In this document: positions 41,891-51,800 of the stretch, one piece after another
How positions within the stretch are numbered: position 1 is the first letter of the stretch
Layout: each line of letters begins with the position of its first letter
Source: Geothrix sp. PMB-07
GTDB lineage: Bacteria > Acidobacteriota > Holophagae > Holophagales > Holophagaceae
Reading direction: 5' to 3'
Assembly: GCF_030758935.1 (NCBI RefSeq)
Contig: NZ_CP132333.1
Coordinates: 1,612,992-1,676,991 of the forward strand
DNA length: 64,000 nucleotides
Notes under the pieces: model-generated
The model's database searches: none
The model's input: only the letters and a program-made list of their open reading frames with translations
Told to the model about the DNA's origin: nothing
Program-made: the position numbers and the translations under genes

Positions 41891-42800
41891 GTCCACGCGC
41901 CGCCACGCCACCCTCGCCATCATCGGCCTGCCCAACGCCGGGAAGTCCACGCTGCTGAACGCCCTTCTCGGGCAGAAGCTGGCGGCCACCAGCCAGGTTC
42001 CCCAGACCACCCGCACGCGGGTGCTGGGTGTGGTGGATCGCGGCGATGTGCAGCTGGCTTTCCTGGATACGCCGGGCATCCACCTGCCCAAGCACGCCCT
42101 CAATGAGCGGATGATGGCTCACGTGGAGCAGGCCCTTGAGGAAGCGGACATGCTCTTGTGGGTGGTGGATGCCGACGACTACCTGGGTACGGGCGAACAC
42201 GCCTTGGCCAAGCGGTTGCGTAAGCTGGGACGCCCCACCTACCTCCTGTTGAACAAGATCGACCTGCTGTCCAAGGGACGTCTGCTGGAGAAGATCGCCA
42301 CCTACAAGGATCTGCTCCCCTTCCAGGAGATCGTTCCCATCGGCGCGAAGATGGGCCTGAATCTGGATCCGCTCTGGACCATCCTGGAGCGGGATGCGGT
42401 CCAGCCCGGTTGGCTGCACGATGAGGAAGTCTTCACGGATCAGACTGAGCGCTCGCTCGCTGCGGAATTCATTCGCGAGAAGGTGCTCCGCAAGACCCGC
42501 GAGGAAGTGCCCCATGGCGTGGCCGTGCTCATCGAGCAGTGGCTGGAACCCGGTCACGAGGATTACCCCGAGGATCTTGGCCCCGAGGGCGTGCTCATCG
42601 CGGCGCAGATCCTTGTGGACCGCGATGGCCACCGGAAGATCATCCTGGGCAGCGGCGGCGAGATGATCAAGGACATCCGTCAGAGCGCCCAGCGGGAGCT
42701 GCGCAAGCTGTTGCAGCACCCCGTGCGGCTCGAACTCTTCGTGAAAGTGGATGAGGGCTGGCGCGATCGGCCCGAACGCCTGGACCGTCTGTCGATTTAA
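41883..42800 (+). CDS. era: GTPase Era
   Basis: 305 residues from a GTG at 41883. G1 GLPNAGKS, G3 DTPGIH and G4 NKID are visible, with the Era-specific switch region QTTRTRVLG. The C-terminal KH domain contains EEVPHGVAVLIEQW and ILGSGGEMIKDIRQSAQRELRKLL. Acts in 16S rRNA maturation and small-subunit assembly. The coding end lies in a perfect 20-bp palindrome shared with the convergent carbonic anhydrase gene. Confidence 0.96.
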   Translation: MAESTRRHATLAIIGLPNAGKSTLLNALLGQKLAATSQVPQTTRTRVLGVVDRGDVQLAFLDTPGIHLPKHALNERMMAHVEQALEEADMLLWVVDADDYLGTGEHALAKRLRKLGRPTYLLLNKIDLLSKGRLLEKIATYKDLLPFQEIVPIGAKMGLNLDPLWTILERDAVQPGWLHDEEVFTDQTERSLAAEFIREKVLRKTREEVPHGVAVLIEQWLEPGHEDYPEDLGPEGVLIAAQILVDRDGHRKIILGSGGEMIKDIRQSAQRELRKLLQHPVRLELFVKVDEGWRDRPERLDRLSI

Positions 42801-42808
42801 ATCGACAG
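42789..42808. repeat. Perfect 20-bp palindrome at the era/can convergent stops
   Basis: CTGTCGATTT followed by its exact reverse complement, centred between 42798 and 42799. Both genes stop inside it (TAA on each strand, 4-bp overlap), so both proteins end in Leu-Ser-Ile. The cruciform or RNA hairpin could help terminate both transcripts. Confidence 0.9.
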
Positions 42809-43465
42809 ATCCGTGGCGCGGTGCTGCTCCGTGAGGGGGGCCAGTCCATCCGTGCCCGTGACGGAGGTGTACTGGCCCCGGGCCGGATCAAAGGCGAAGA
42901 CCTCACCCGTCTCGATCTTGTAGACCCAGGCGTGGAGGTGCAGCATGCCGTTCGCCACGGCCTTGGCCACGGCCGGGTGGCTGCGGAGGTTGTCCAGCTG
43001 CACAAGGACATTCTCCTCCACCGTGGCGTGGAGCAGCTCATGGCCCTGCAGGTGGCCGTAGCTTTCCCACATGATCCGCTCGGTGGCGCGGGCGTGGGCC
43101 AGCCAGGCCTTAGTGGCGGGCAGTTCGCTGAGCTGTTCGGGTTCGAGCAGGGCCCGCATGGCTCCGCAGTTGGAGTGGCCGCAGATGATGATGTCCTTCA
43201 CCTGGAGGCTGGAAACCGCGAATTCGATGCCCGCCGCCATGCCGCCCGTGCTGTCGTAGGGCGGAATGAGGTTGCCCACGTTGCGCAGGATGAACAATTC
43301 GCCAGGCTGCGTCTGTGTGATCAGGTTCGGGCTGATGCGCGAATCCGAGCAGGTGATGAACAGGGTTTCCGGCGTCTGGTCCTTGTCCAGCCGCTCAAAG
43401 AGATCCTTGTGGGAGCTGAAGATCTGCGTCTGGAAGTGGTGGATGCCTTGGACAAGTTTCTGCAT
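42797..43465 (-). CDS. can: Beta-class carbonic anhydrase
   Basis: 222 residues, the length of E. coli Can. Zinc-binding residues appear in TCSDSRISP (Cys, with the Asp-Arg dyad) and GHSNCGAM (His and Cys). Interconverts CO2 and bicarbonate in the cytoplasm for biosynthetic carboxylations. The ATG at 43465 begins MQKLVQGIHHFQ, close to the family N-terminus. The gene is alone on its strand before the ABC ATPase. Confidence 0.95.
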   Translation of the reverse strand: MQKLVQGIHHFQTQIFSSHKDLFERLDKDQTPETLFITCSDSRISPNLITQTQPGELFILRNVGNLIPPYDSTGGMAAGIEFAVSSLQVKDIIICGHSNCGAMRALLEPEQLSELPATKAWLAHARATERIMWESYGHLQGHELLHATVEENVLVQLDNLRSHPAVAKAVANGMLHLHAWVYKIETGEVFAFDPARGQYTSVTGTDGLAPLTEQHRATDLSI

Positions 43466-43504
43466 TCGATGATTCTACCGGAGGTCAGCGACCCGGAATC
43501 AGAA

Positions 43505-44236
43505 TCAAAGGCTCAGATTCGCCATGTGCTCTTCAGGCGTGATGGGAACGTTGGGTTCGTCATGAATGATCTTGCCATCGCGAAGTTTCACGATGCGGTG
43601 GGCGTGGCGGGCAATGTCCTCTTCGTGGGTGACGAGGATGATGGTGTTGCCCTTCTGGTACAGCTCCTCGAAGAGGGCCATGATTTCGATGCTGGTCTTG
43701 GAGTCCAGGGCACCCGTGGGTTCGTCTGCCAGCAGGATGGAGGGGTCGTTGACCAGGGCACGGGCGATGGCCACACGCTGCCGCTGGCCGCCGGAGAGCT
43801 GGTTGGGCATGTGGTCGCTGCGGCTGCCCAGGCCCACATTCTCAAGGGCTTTCAGGGCCATCTGGTGACGCTCGGCCGGGGTTTTGCCCGCATAGATCAG
43901 GGGCAGCTCCACGTTCTGAAGCGAGGTGGTGCGGGCCAGGAGGTTGAAGGTCTGGAAGACGAAGCCGATTTCCTCGTTGCGGATCTGGGCCAAGTCATCG
44001 TCGGTCATGGCCGAGGCCAGCTTCCCGTTCAGTTCATAGGTGCCATCCGTGGGGGTGTCCAGGCAGCCGATGACATTCATCATGGTGGATTTGCCTGAAC
44101 CCGAGGGGCCCATGATGGCCACATATTCGCCGCGCTGGATCTCCATGGAGACGCCATCCAGGGCCCGCACCTCCATGTCACCCATCTGGTAGATCTTGGT
44201 GATGTCGGTCAGGCGGATCAGGGGTGAATCGGTCAT
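43505..44236 (-). CDS. LolD/MacB-type ABC transporter ATPase
   Basis: 243 residues. Walker [10 protein letters not shown]-loop [14 protein letters not shown], signature [15 protein letters not shown], Walker [17 protein letters not shown] and switch THEEDIA match the type VII (LolD/MacB/FtsE-like) exporters. The N-terminal [14 protein letters not shown]-type start and the length favour MacB/YknY. No permease gene is adjacent, so its partner lies outside this cluster or window. It could serve macrolide/peptide efflux or lipoprotein release. Confidence 0.88.
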   Translation of the reverse strand: MTDSPLIRLTDITKIYQMGDMEVRALDGVSMEIQRGEYVAIMGPSGSGKSTMMNVIGCLDTPTDGTYELNGKLASAMTDDDLAQIRNEEIGFVFQTFNLLARTTSLQNVELPLIYAGKTPAERHQMALKALENVGLGSRSDHMPNQLSGGQRQRVAIARALVNDPSILLADEPTGALDSKTSIEIMALFEELYQKGNTIILVTHEEDIARHAHRIVKLRDGKIIHDEPNVPITPEEHMANLSL

Positions 44237-44388
44237 GAGGCCCTCGCATGAAACCCTGGCAGGTTACCTCACTATACTTCGCATCGGGGCTGCAGCGGTT
44301 TAGGGCTTGGAAAAGTTTCCCGCTACAATCCCGAATTCCTACTTGCCCGGGCGATGAGCCCGCCATTGCTGTCAGGTCCTGAATCCCG

Positions 44389-47028
44389 ATGATTGCTTCC
44401 CTGATTCGAACGCTGGGTCGGCCGCTGTTGCGGCTGCGGTACCGCATCCACCAGGAGGGTGGATTGCCTCCGGCCGCCGGACGCCGGGGCAGGGACAAGG
44501 ACGGAATCCTGTTTCTGGCCACCCATCCCTCACTGGTGGATCCGTTTCTCTTGATCTCGGAACTGCACCACCGCTTCACCCCCACCCTGGTGGCCGGGCG
44601 CGATCACGCGGCCCCCGCCCCCCTGCGCTGGCTGGCCCGGCTCTTGGGCGCGCGGGCCCTGCCGGATCCCACGCAGCATGGGGCCGCTTGCCGGGAGGTG
44701 CTGAACGCCGAATTGATGGGCCTCGCCCGGGCCCTCACCCAGGGACGGAACCTGCTGCTGTTTCCGGGCGGACGTCTGGCCCGCCAGAAGACCGAAGATC
44801 TCGCCGACAACAGCGTGGTGGAGGCGATCCTGCGCCAGGCTCCGGGCACCCGGGTGGTGGTTGTCCGCCTGCAGGGCCTGTGGGGAAGCCGATTCAGCGC
44901 CGCTTCGGGAAGGAGGCCTGCCCTGGGGCTGGAGCTGATCAAGAGCCTGGGCTACCTCTGGGCCAACGCGCTGTTCTTCATGCCCCGGCGGGAAGTCCGC
45001 CTCGCCTTCGAAGAGATCGAGCTGCCCCTTCCGCAAGGCCGGGCGGCGGTGAACCAGGCCCTCGCGAGGGCCCTGAACCGGGACGCTGCGCCCAGAACCT
45101 TCGTGCCCTACCTGGTGTGGAAAGATCATGCGCCGCGGACGCTGCCCGAGCCTCCAAGGCCGAAGATCGAGGGGAATCCGCGCAACGTGCCTCCCCAGGT
45201 GCGGGAGGCTGTGCGCAAGCATCTGCAGGCCCTCACAGGACGCAAGGACATTCAGGAAACCCAGTCCCTCGTGGGTGACCTGGGGCTGGATGCCCTCGAC
45301 CACCGGGAGCTGGAGCTGTGGATTCAGCGGGCCTATGGCTACGCCTGCAGCGACCCCGCTTCGATCCAGACCGTAGCGGACGTGCAGCTCGCGGCTACCG
45401 GGGCGGCCGTGTCCCTGCGGCAGGGTGAACTCAAGGCCGTGCCCCACGCCTGGTTCCATTCCCGCACCGACCTTCCCATCGACCTGCCTCATGGGGACAC
45501 CATTCCCGAAGTCTTTCTCAAGCAGGCCAAGCGCGATCCCCGCCGGGTGGTGCTGGCGGACCAGCTGGGCGGCGTGAAGACCTACCGCGATGTGCTCACC
45601 GCCATCCTGGTATTGAAGCCCATCTTCGAGGGCCTGGAGGGAAGCCACGTCGGGCTGATGCTGCCCGCTTCCGGCGGCGCCAGCATCCTCTACCTTGCCT
45701 TGCTCTTCGCTGGGAAGACGCCGGTATTGGTGAACTGGACGGCGGGCTCCCGCAGCATGGCTTATGGGCTAGACCTGGTGGGGGTCAAGCATGTCATCAG
45801 CGTGTCCACCCTCATCAGCCGATTGGATGCCCGGGGGGTGGACCTTGCGGCCGTCAAGGAGCGCCTCCTGCTGTTGGACGAGGTCGGGAAAAAAATCCAT
45901 CTGTCCACCAAGTTGGCGGCGGCCTTCCGCGCCCGCTTCAACTGGACGTCCCTTCTCGATGTGAAACCTCCCGAAGTGGCCGCCGTGCTGTTCACGAGTG
46001 GCAGCGAAAGCCACCCGAAGGCCGTGCCCCTCACCCACGGGAACATCCTGGCCAACATCCGCGACGCCGCCCAGGCCCTGAACTTCAAGGAAGACGAACG
46101 GGTGATGGGCTGCCTGCCACCCTTCCACGCCTTCGGCCTCACCACCACCACCATCCTGCCGCTCCTGCTGGGCCTGCGCGTGGTCTACCACCCCAACCCC
46201 ACCGAAGGGCGCATGCTGGCCCGCATCATCGAGGCCTACCACGCCACCCTGCTGGTGGGCACACCCACCTTCCTCGGGGGCATTCTCCGCACGGCCGAGG
46301 ATCGCCACCTGGAATCCCTGAGAATCGTGGTGTCCGGGGCGGAGAAGTGCCCCGAGCAGATATACGCCACCCTGGCCCGGCGCTGGCCGAAAACCACGGT
46401 GCTGGAGGGCTATGGCATCACCGAGTGCTCACCGGTGGTCTCCGTGAACCGGGAGGATGATCCGAGAACCGGCACCATTGGCAAGCCCCTGCTTTCGGTG
46501 GAGTGGGCTGTGGTGGATCTGGAATCGGGACGCCGCGTCGAGCCCGGGCAGCCCGGCATGCTGCTGGTGCGTGGCCCCAGCGTGTTCTCCGGCTACCTGA
46601 ACCAGAACGTCGAGTCGCCCTTTGAAACCTTCGAGGGGCGCCAGTGGTACCGCACGGGGGATCTCGTGTATCAGGACCGCGGTGTGCTGGTGTTCTCAGG
46701 CCGGCTCAAGCGCTTCGTCAAACTGGGCGGCGAAATGGTGTCGTTGCCCGCTATTGAGGAGGCCCTGTCCCGGCGTTTCCAGGGCGACGAGGAGACCGAA
46801 CCCCTGCTGGCAGTGGAATCTTCGCCGGAGGAGCTGAACCCGGATCTGATCCTCTTCTCGGTGGCGGGCATCGCACGGGATGAGGCCAATGCGGTCATCC
46901 GGGCGGCAGGGCTCTCCTCGTTGCATAACATTCGCGTGGTGCGCCAGATCGATCAGATCCCCACCCTGGGCACGGGCAAGACCGATTACCGGGCCTTGAA
47001 GGCGCTGTTGGCGGAAACCGCCGTCTAA
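44389..47028 (+). CDS. Fused 1-acyl-glycerol-phosphate acyltransferase / ACP-like / acyl-AMP ligase
   Basis: 879 residues. Residues 1-230: PlsC-like acyltransferase with H-x4-D as HPSLVD and LLLFPGGRLARQ. Residues 265-345: an ACP-like helical bundle (LVGDLGLDALDHRELELWI), but the Ser that normally takes phosphopantetheine (DSL) is Ala (DAL). Residues 365-879: AMP-binding ligase with LFTSGSESHPKAVPLTHGN, EGYGITECSPVVSVN, YRTGDLVYQDRGVLVFSGRLKRFVKLGGEMVS and a C-terminal catalytic Lys in GTGKTDYRAL. The layout recalls E. coli Aas, which reacylates lysophospholipids, with the ACP-like insert added. Likely a membrane-associated phospholipid repair enzyme. Confidence 0.85.
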   Translation: MIASLIRTLGRPLLRLRYRIHQEGGLPPAAGRRGRDKDGILFLATHPSLVDPFLLISELHHRFTPTLVAGRDHAAPAPLRWLARLLGARALPDPTQHGAACREVLNAELMGLARALTQGRNLLLFPGGRLARQKTEDLADNSVVEAILRQAPGTRVVVVRLQGLWGSRFSAASGRRPALGLELIKSLGYLWANALFFMPRREVRLAFEEIELPLPQGRAAVNQALARALNRDAAPRTFVPYLVWKDHAPRTLPEPPRPKIEGNPRNVPPQVREAVRKHLQALTGRKDIQETQSLVGDLGLDALDHRELELWIQRAYGYACSDPASIQTVADVQLAATGAAVSLRQGELKAVPHAWFHSRTDLPIDLPHGDTIPEVFLKQAKRDPRRVVLADQLGGVKTYRDVLTAILVLKPIFEGLEGSHVGLMLPASGGASILYLALLFAGKTPVLVNWTAGSRSMAYGLDLVGVKHVISVSTLISRLDARGVDLAAVKERLLLLDEVGKKIHLSTKLAAAFRARFNWTSLLDVKPPEVAAVLFTSGSESHPKAVPLTHGNILANIRDAAQALNFKEDERVMGCLPPFHAFGLTTTTILPLLLGLRVVYHPNPTEGRMLARIIEAYHATLLVGTPTFLGGILRTAEDRHLESLRIVVSGAEKCPEQIYATLARRWPKTTVLEGYGITECSPVVSVNREDDPRTGTIGKPLLSVEWAVVDLESGRRVEPGQPGMLLVRGPSVFSGYLNQNVESPFETFEGRQWYRTGDLVYQDRGVLVFSGRLKRFVKLGGEMVSLPAIEEALSRRFQGDEETEPLLAVESSPEELNPDLILFSVAGIARDEANAVIRAAGLSSLHNIRVVRQIDQIPTLGTGKTDYRALKALLAETAV

Positions 47029-48164
47029 TCCTCGGTTTCGATCAGCACGGCCAGGCCCAGGCCGCCACCAATGCCGATGGTGGCGACGCCGAGCCCGCCG
47101 CCGCGCTGTCTCAACTGATGGACCAGGGTGCAGACAATGCGGGCCCCGGAGGCCCCGATGGGGTGGCCCAGGGCCACGCCTCCACCCGCTACATTCAGAC
47201 GCTCCGGGGGGAGGTTCAGCTGGCGTTGGCAGACGAGCAGCTGCGCGGAAAACGCTTCGTTGAGCTCCCAGAGGTCGATGTCCGCCACAGCCAGACCCTG
47301 ATCGGCCAGCAGGCGCTTCACGGCGAATGCGGGGGCTTCGCCCATGTCCATGGGATCCACACCGACCTCGCTCCAGCCCAGGATGCGGGCCAGAGGCCTG
47401 GTGCCGTCGACCTGATCGCGCCGCGCCAGCAACAGGGCCGCGGCGCCATCGGATAGGGCGGAGGCGTTGCCTGCCGTGATCTGACCTTCATGATCAAAGA
47501 CCGGGGCCAGCCGGGCCAGCTCGCTTGCGGAAACTCCGGGCCGCACCGACTCGTCGTGATCGAGTTCGGGATGAGGCACCAGCTCCGTGCTGAAGTCACC
47601 GAGCGCAGCCCGACGGTGGCTTTCGGCGGCCCAGGCATCGGCTTCGATGCGAGTGATCCCGCGCTTGCGCACCAAGGCCTCAATGGTTTCACCCATGAGC
47701 AGCCCCGTCACCGGGCAACGGAGGCCATCCTGATGCATCACATCCGGCAGCTGGCGGTGCCCCATGCGGAAGCCCCAGCGCAGGCCCGGCACCAGGTGAG
47801 GCGTGTCGGACATGGCCTCACTGCCGCCCACGAGGATGGGGGCTTCGGCCTCCGCCAGGCGCTGGCAGCCAAGGATGAGGGCCTGGAGGCTGGAGCCGCA
47901 GGCCATGTTGAGGGTGAAGGCGGTGGTGTCGTGGGGCAGGCCGGCTTTCAGCGCGAGGGTGCGGGCCGGGTTCATGCCCTGGGTGTGGCTGCGCGCCATG
48001 CCCCAAAGCAGGCTGGTCGGACGGGGCAGGGCGGGGTGCCTGGTCAGAGCCTCCACCACGGCCAGGCCCAGGCCCACGGCCCCCACCCCGGCCAGGCTGC
48101 CGCCATAGCGGCCCTGGGGCAGCCGTCGGGCGGCGAGGATGACACTGTCATTGGCCTGCTTCAT
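47025..48164 (-). CDS. Thiolase-family protein with altered second catalytic Cys
   Basis: 379 residues of acetyl-CoA acetyltransferase fold. The nucleophile is present in NMACGSSLQA; NEAFSAQ and GGGVALGHPIGASGAR (His) are intact. The C-terminal CIGGG, whose Cys acts as acid/base, reads GIGGG (ATIGIGGGLG). A single base change (TGC to GGC) would explain it. It may have weak condensing activity or a different role. The start overlaps the DUF218 stop (ATGA); the 3' end overlaps the ligase fusion by 4 bp. Confidence 0.83.
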   Translation of the reverse strand: MKQANDSVILAARRLPQGRYGGSLAGVGAVGLGLAVVEALTRHPALPRPTSLLWGMARSHTQGMNPARTLALKAGLPHDTTAFTLNMACGSSLQALILGCQRLAEAEAPILVGGSEAMSDTPHLVPGLRWGFRMGHRQLPDVMHQDGLRCPVTGLLMGETIEALVRKRGITRIEADAWAAESHRRAALGDFSTELVPHPELDHDESVRPGVSASELARLAPVFDHEGQITAGNASALSDGAAALLLARRDQVDGTRPLARILGWSEVGVDPMDMGEAPAFAVKRLLADQGLAVADIDLWELNEAFSAQLLVCQRQLNLPPERLNVAGGGVALGHPIGASGARIVCTLVHQLRQRGGGLGVATIGIGGGLGLAVLIETED

Positions 48165-48844
48165 CGAACGGGATCCCAGTCATCGGGGGTGGGTTCGCGG
48201 GGGCCCAGCCGGGCATTGGGTGGGAACCAGGCGTCCCAGAGCGCCAGATGCCGGGCCACGTACTCGCGGCCCCAGAACCGCAGGCGTGCGGCCCAGGGGC
48301 GGTCATCGGTGCGGGCGGGCACGCCCCAGGCCTGCAGTCCCATGGAATCGGCCAGGTAGAGGGCCCGGGGCAGGTGGAAGTCTGAGGTCACAATCACGAC
48401 CTGTTTCTGTCCGAAGACCGCCTGGGCCCGCCGCAGGCTGTCCCAGGTGCGGTTTCCCGCGTAGTCGCTGACGATGTGGGTGGGGGGAACACCTTGTTTC
48501 ACCAGCCAGCGTCGCATGGCCTGGGGTTCGTTGTAGGTGGCATGACGGTTATCTCCCGAGACCAGGAACCACCGGATCTTGCCAGTCCGGTAGAGCTCCA
48601 GGGCTGTGCGCAGACGACCTTCGAGAATGGAGGTGGGTTCCCCATCTCCGTAGACACCTGCCCCCAGCACCAGGACAGGCCCACCCACCGCGGGAAGGCG
48701 GTCGGCGGGAAAGGTCTGCAGATGATGCATGGCGGGGAACCTTCCCAGGGTCCAGAGCAAATCTCCCAGGAGGACCAGCGTCGGGACCAGGATCAGAGGC
48801 CACCGGCGTTGCCAGCAGCGATGAAGGAAGGCGGAGATCGGCAT
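48161..48844 (-). CDS. DUF218 (SanA/YdcF-like) membrane protein
   Basis: 227 residues with one N-terminal membrane segment (about 15-33). The DUF218 core has VLVLGAGVYGDGEPTSILEGRLRTALELYRTGKIRWFLVSGDN, then EPQAMRRWLVKQGVPPTHIVSDYAGNRTWDSLRRA and VVIVTSDFHLPRALYLA. This is closest to SanA, linked in E. coli to envelope barrier function (vancomycin exclusion at high temperature). Biochemical activity in the family is not settled. Probably co-transcribed with the thiolase. Confidence 0.86.
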   Translation of the reverse strand: MPISAFLHRCWQRRWPLILVPTLVLLGDLLWTLGRFPAMHHLQTFPADRLPAVGGPVLVLGAGVYGDGEPTSILEGRLRTALELYRTGKIRWFLVSGDNRHATYNEPQAMRRWLVKQGVPPTHIVSDYAGNRTWDSLRRAQAVFGQKQVVIVTSDFHLPRALYLADSMGLQAWGVPARTDDRPWAARLRFWGREYVARHLALWDAWFPPNARLGPREPTPDDWDPVR

Positions 48845-48880
48845 CGTGAGTTAGCATAGACCTTTCGTCCGCCCAGCCCC

Positions 48881-51800
48881 ATGGACCTCCGATTTTTGCG
48901 AGCCCCGTTGATGAACATGAGCCCCTATTCCGCAGCCTCCCCTTTCCGGGGTGCCCTGACCGGCCATCTAAGGCTGCTGATGCCCCTCACCCTGGTTCTG
49001 GTGGCGGGAAGCACCGGCTGCTTCCGGGCCACGGGCATCTCAAGGCCCGCAGTGGCGGTCGAAGAAATCCCCGCCACGGGTGGGGATCGGATCGCCGGTC
49101 TCAAGGCGACATCCGGCCCCGGGGACTTCTTCCTCGGCAATGATTCCGTGCAGCTGGCGGTGGATGGCGCGGCCTTTGGCGACCGTGAGGGGCAATTCGG
49201 CGCTCCTTCCGGTGGAGCCATCCTGGACGTGGGTTCCATCGCCCTCGATCAGAGCTTCCATCGGGTGTCCATGCCCACGGACCTGCTTGAGCGGCTGGGC
49301 CCTGTGGCGAACCAGGACCCGGATCTGCCGCTGGTGTTTGACCGCTTCGTCCCGACCACGAGCAACAACTCCGTCCGCCTTGACATGCAGGGCTATCTGC
49401 TGGATCGCAAAGGGAAACTGGGCGCCGCCACGGACGCTTCCGGCCGCGTGAACGGGGTCTCCGTGCAGCACCGGATCACCCTCAACAAGGGGGAGCTGTT
49501 CTTCACGCTGGAAACCACGTTGACCAACGGCAGCGGCGCGACATTGTCCCTTCGAAACCTGGGAGACCACCTCTCCCAGCACGGGGGAGGGTTCCGCTTC
49601 AATGTGCCTGCCATTTCAGATTTTTCGGGGGCCCCCATCAATACCTGGGGCGTTGAAATTCCCGGATCGGACTTTACAAAGCCTCTAGCCACCAGCGTGG
49701 TCGCGCCCATGGTGGGCCTCATGGGGGCGGAGTCGGCCGGGAACACGTTTGATTCCCATTCATCCCTGGGCATCATGCCTCTGGATGTGGATTCCTTGCT
49801 GGTGGCCTCAGATCCCCAGCATGCCCTGACGGAAAACCGCCCCCTGTTCCCCGCCCGGCTGGTGGTTGGTAGCCCTGCGGTTGCCAGTCTTGGGGATGGT
49901 CAGTCGCTTCAGTACCGTCGCCGCCTCTACGTTGTTGGTGGGGCGAGCGCCGCCTCGATCGTGCCCGCCCAGGCCACTGCCGTGATGAACGAAATGGCGC
50001 AGGCGAGGGCTGGATTCAAGGGGCAGGACGTGGGGTTCCTGGGCTACATGTCTTTTGGCACTGCGGCCACCAACGGGCCACTGCAGACTGAATTCCGCTT
50101 TGAGCGCTACATCTATGCCGGGGCCGATCCGGACAAGTCAGTCAACCTCACGAATGCCGCGAACTGGCAATTGGAGCGGGTGGAGTGGCGGGAACCGGCG
50201 GATGTGTCGTCCACCTCTTCGACGATCGGATTGCTTCTCCCGGCGATTGCGGATGGGTCCACTGGGCAAAACCAGCGCTACCGCCTTTCCGCACGCAATC
50301 GATTTGAACAGAGCCCCTACCTTTACTTGGGCACCAACACCCTGGACACCACCCGTCCTTACCTGCCTACGCCCATCACGCCCTCAAAGACCCAGCCATG
50401 GAATGTGAACGAGCCATTGAGCCCTGAGCGGGCGGATGTGTTGGATCCCGCGGGCAATGTCATTAAGAACCGGCAAACCGTCCATGTCTTTAGTGCAAGA
50501 CAAGCTGGAACCCAGGAAACCAGTGGGATGAATCCTCTGCGATTCACCTTCCAAGGTGTTGGAACCGCTGACCCTGCCATGCAGCGCATCCGTCAGGTTT
50601 CCAGCATCTACAGTGAGGTGCTCAAGGCCAAACTTCCGGTGGGGTCATTCCCGAAATACGGAGCCTACCAATACACGGCTGGCAACCAAATATTCGGTGC
50701 GGCATTTGGTCCTTACAACGCGCAATCTCTGATGGACTTCGCTCCGGGTGACTATGTGGCTTATGCCACCCGGGGGCCCATGTCCCACCTGGATTCCTTG
50801 CCGCTGAATGCTTCGGATGGCCAGCTGAATACTTCGCACCCGTTCGTGGTATTCACGCCGACCCTTCCTTCCGGCTGGACCTCCTTCGATGTGCCTGGTC
50901 CCACCCAGGCGACCACCGGCGGCTTCAATCCCGGCGAGATGCTGAGTTCCGCCCTGGCCGAAGGTGTGCAGGTGGTGGGCCGGACCGAAGAGGATGTGCT
51001 CACCGACCCCAAGGCCCTGCGCGACGAATTCCGAGCGGAGATCGATACCCCCTTGGTGTCGGATGCCCAGCGCGCGCCGCTGGGGTTGGATCCTTTCGTG
51101 GTGGGTGCCCGCAGCTCCGCACTTGCGGATGGATTTGTCACTGCCCTCTTCACCCCGACGCCCACCACGGATCGCAACGGTGGGGCCCGGCCATCCAAGG
51201 GATGGAACCTGGCCGAATTCATTGCCCAAGCCGAGGGTGGCTATACCGTCATTCACCGCCCCCGCGGTCCCCAGGGCCTGTTCACGGTGAGGGGGTTTGA
51301 CCCCACGGTGGCCATTGGCACGGGTGTGAACAGCTGGTGGACGCAGACGGGCCCGGCCTCCCTTGGCAAGCATGTCGGTGATTTCGACGCGTTGGAACTG
51401 CTGCGCGCCGAAGGCTGTGATCCCGCCAATCCAACCGCGTGGTATGCCGAGTATTCCGCCGTTCGATCCGACTGGTTTGCCCTCCTCAATCAGCAGACTC
51501 CGACCGCCTTCACCAAGGGCCTGGGCCTCTCCTCGGCACGATTCAGCCTGGACACACCCGTGGGTTTGGCGCGCACGTATCTCAAGGTCGGTAGCGCCAC
51601 CCTCGATCAGACGGCCCTCGGTCCAGTGTTGACGGCCCTCCAGACCGGTGCCGCCGTGGCCTCCACCGGGCCGCTTCTGGATGTGTCGGTCAACGGCATT
51701 GGGCCGGGAGGATTGGTGGCGGGGCCTGCCACGAGCGTCACGCTCAGCATCTCGCTTTACGCGCCCGATTGGGTGCCCGTGGATGAGGTGCGCGTGGTGG

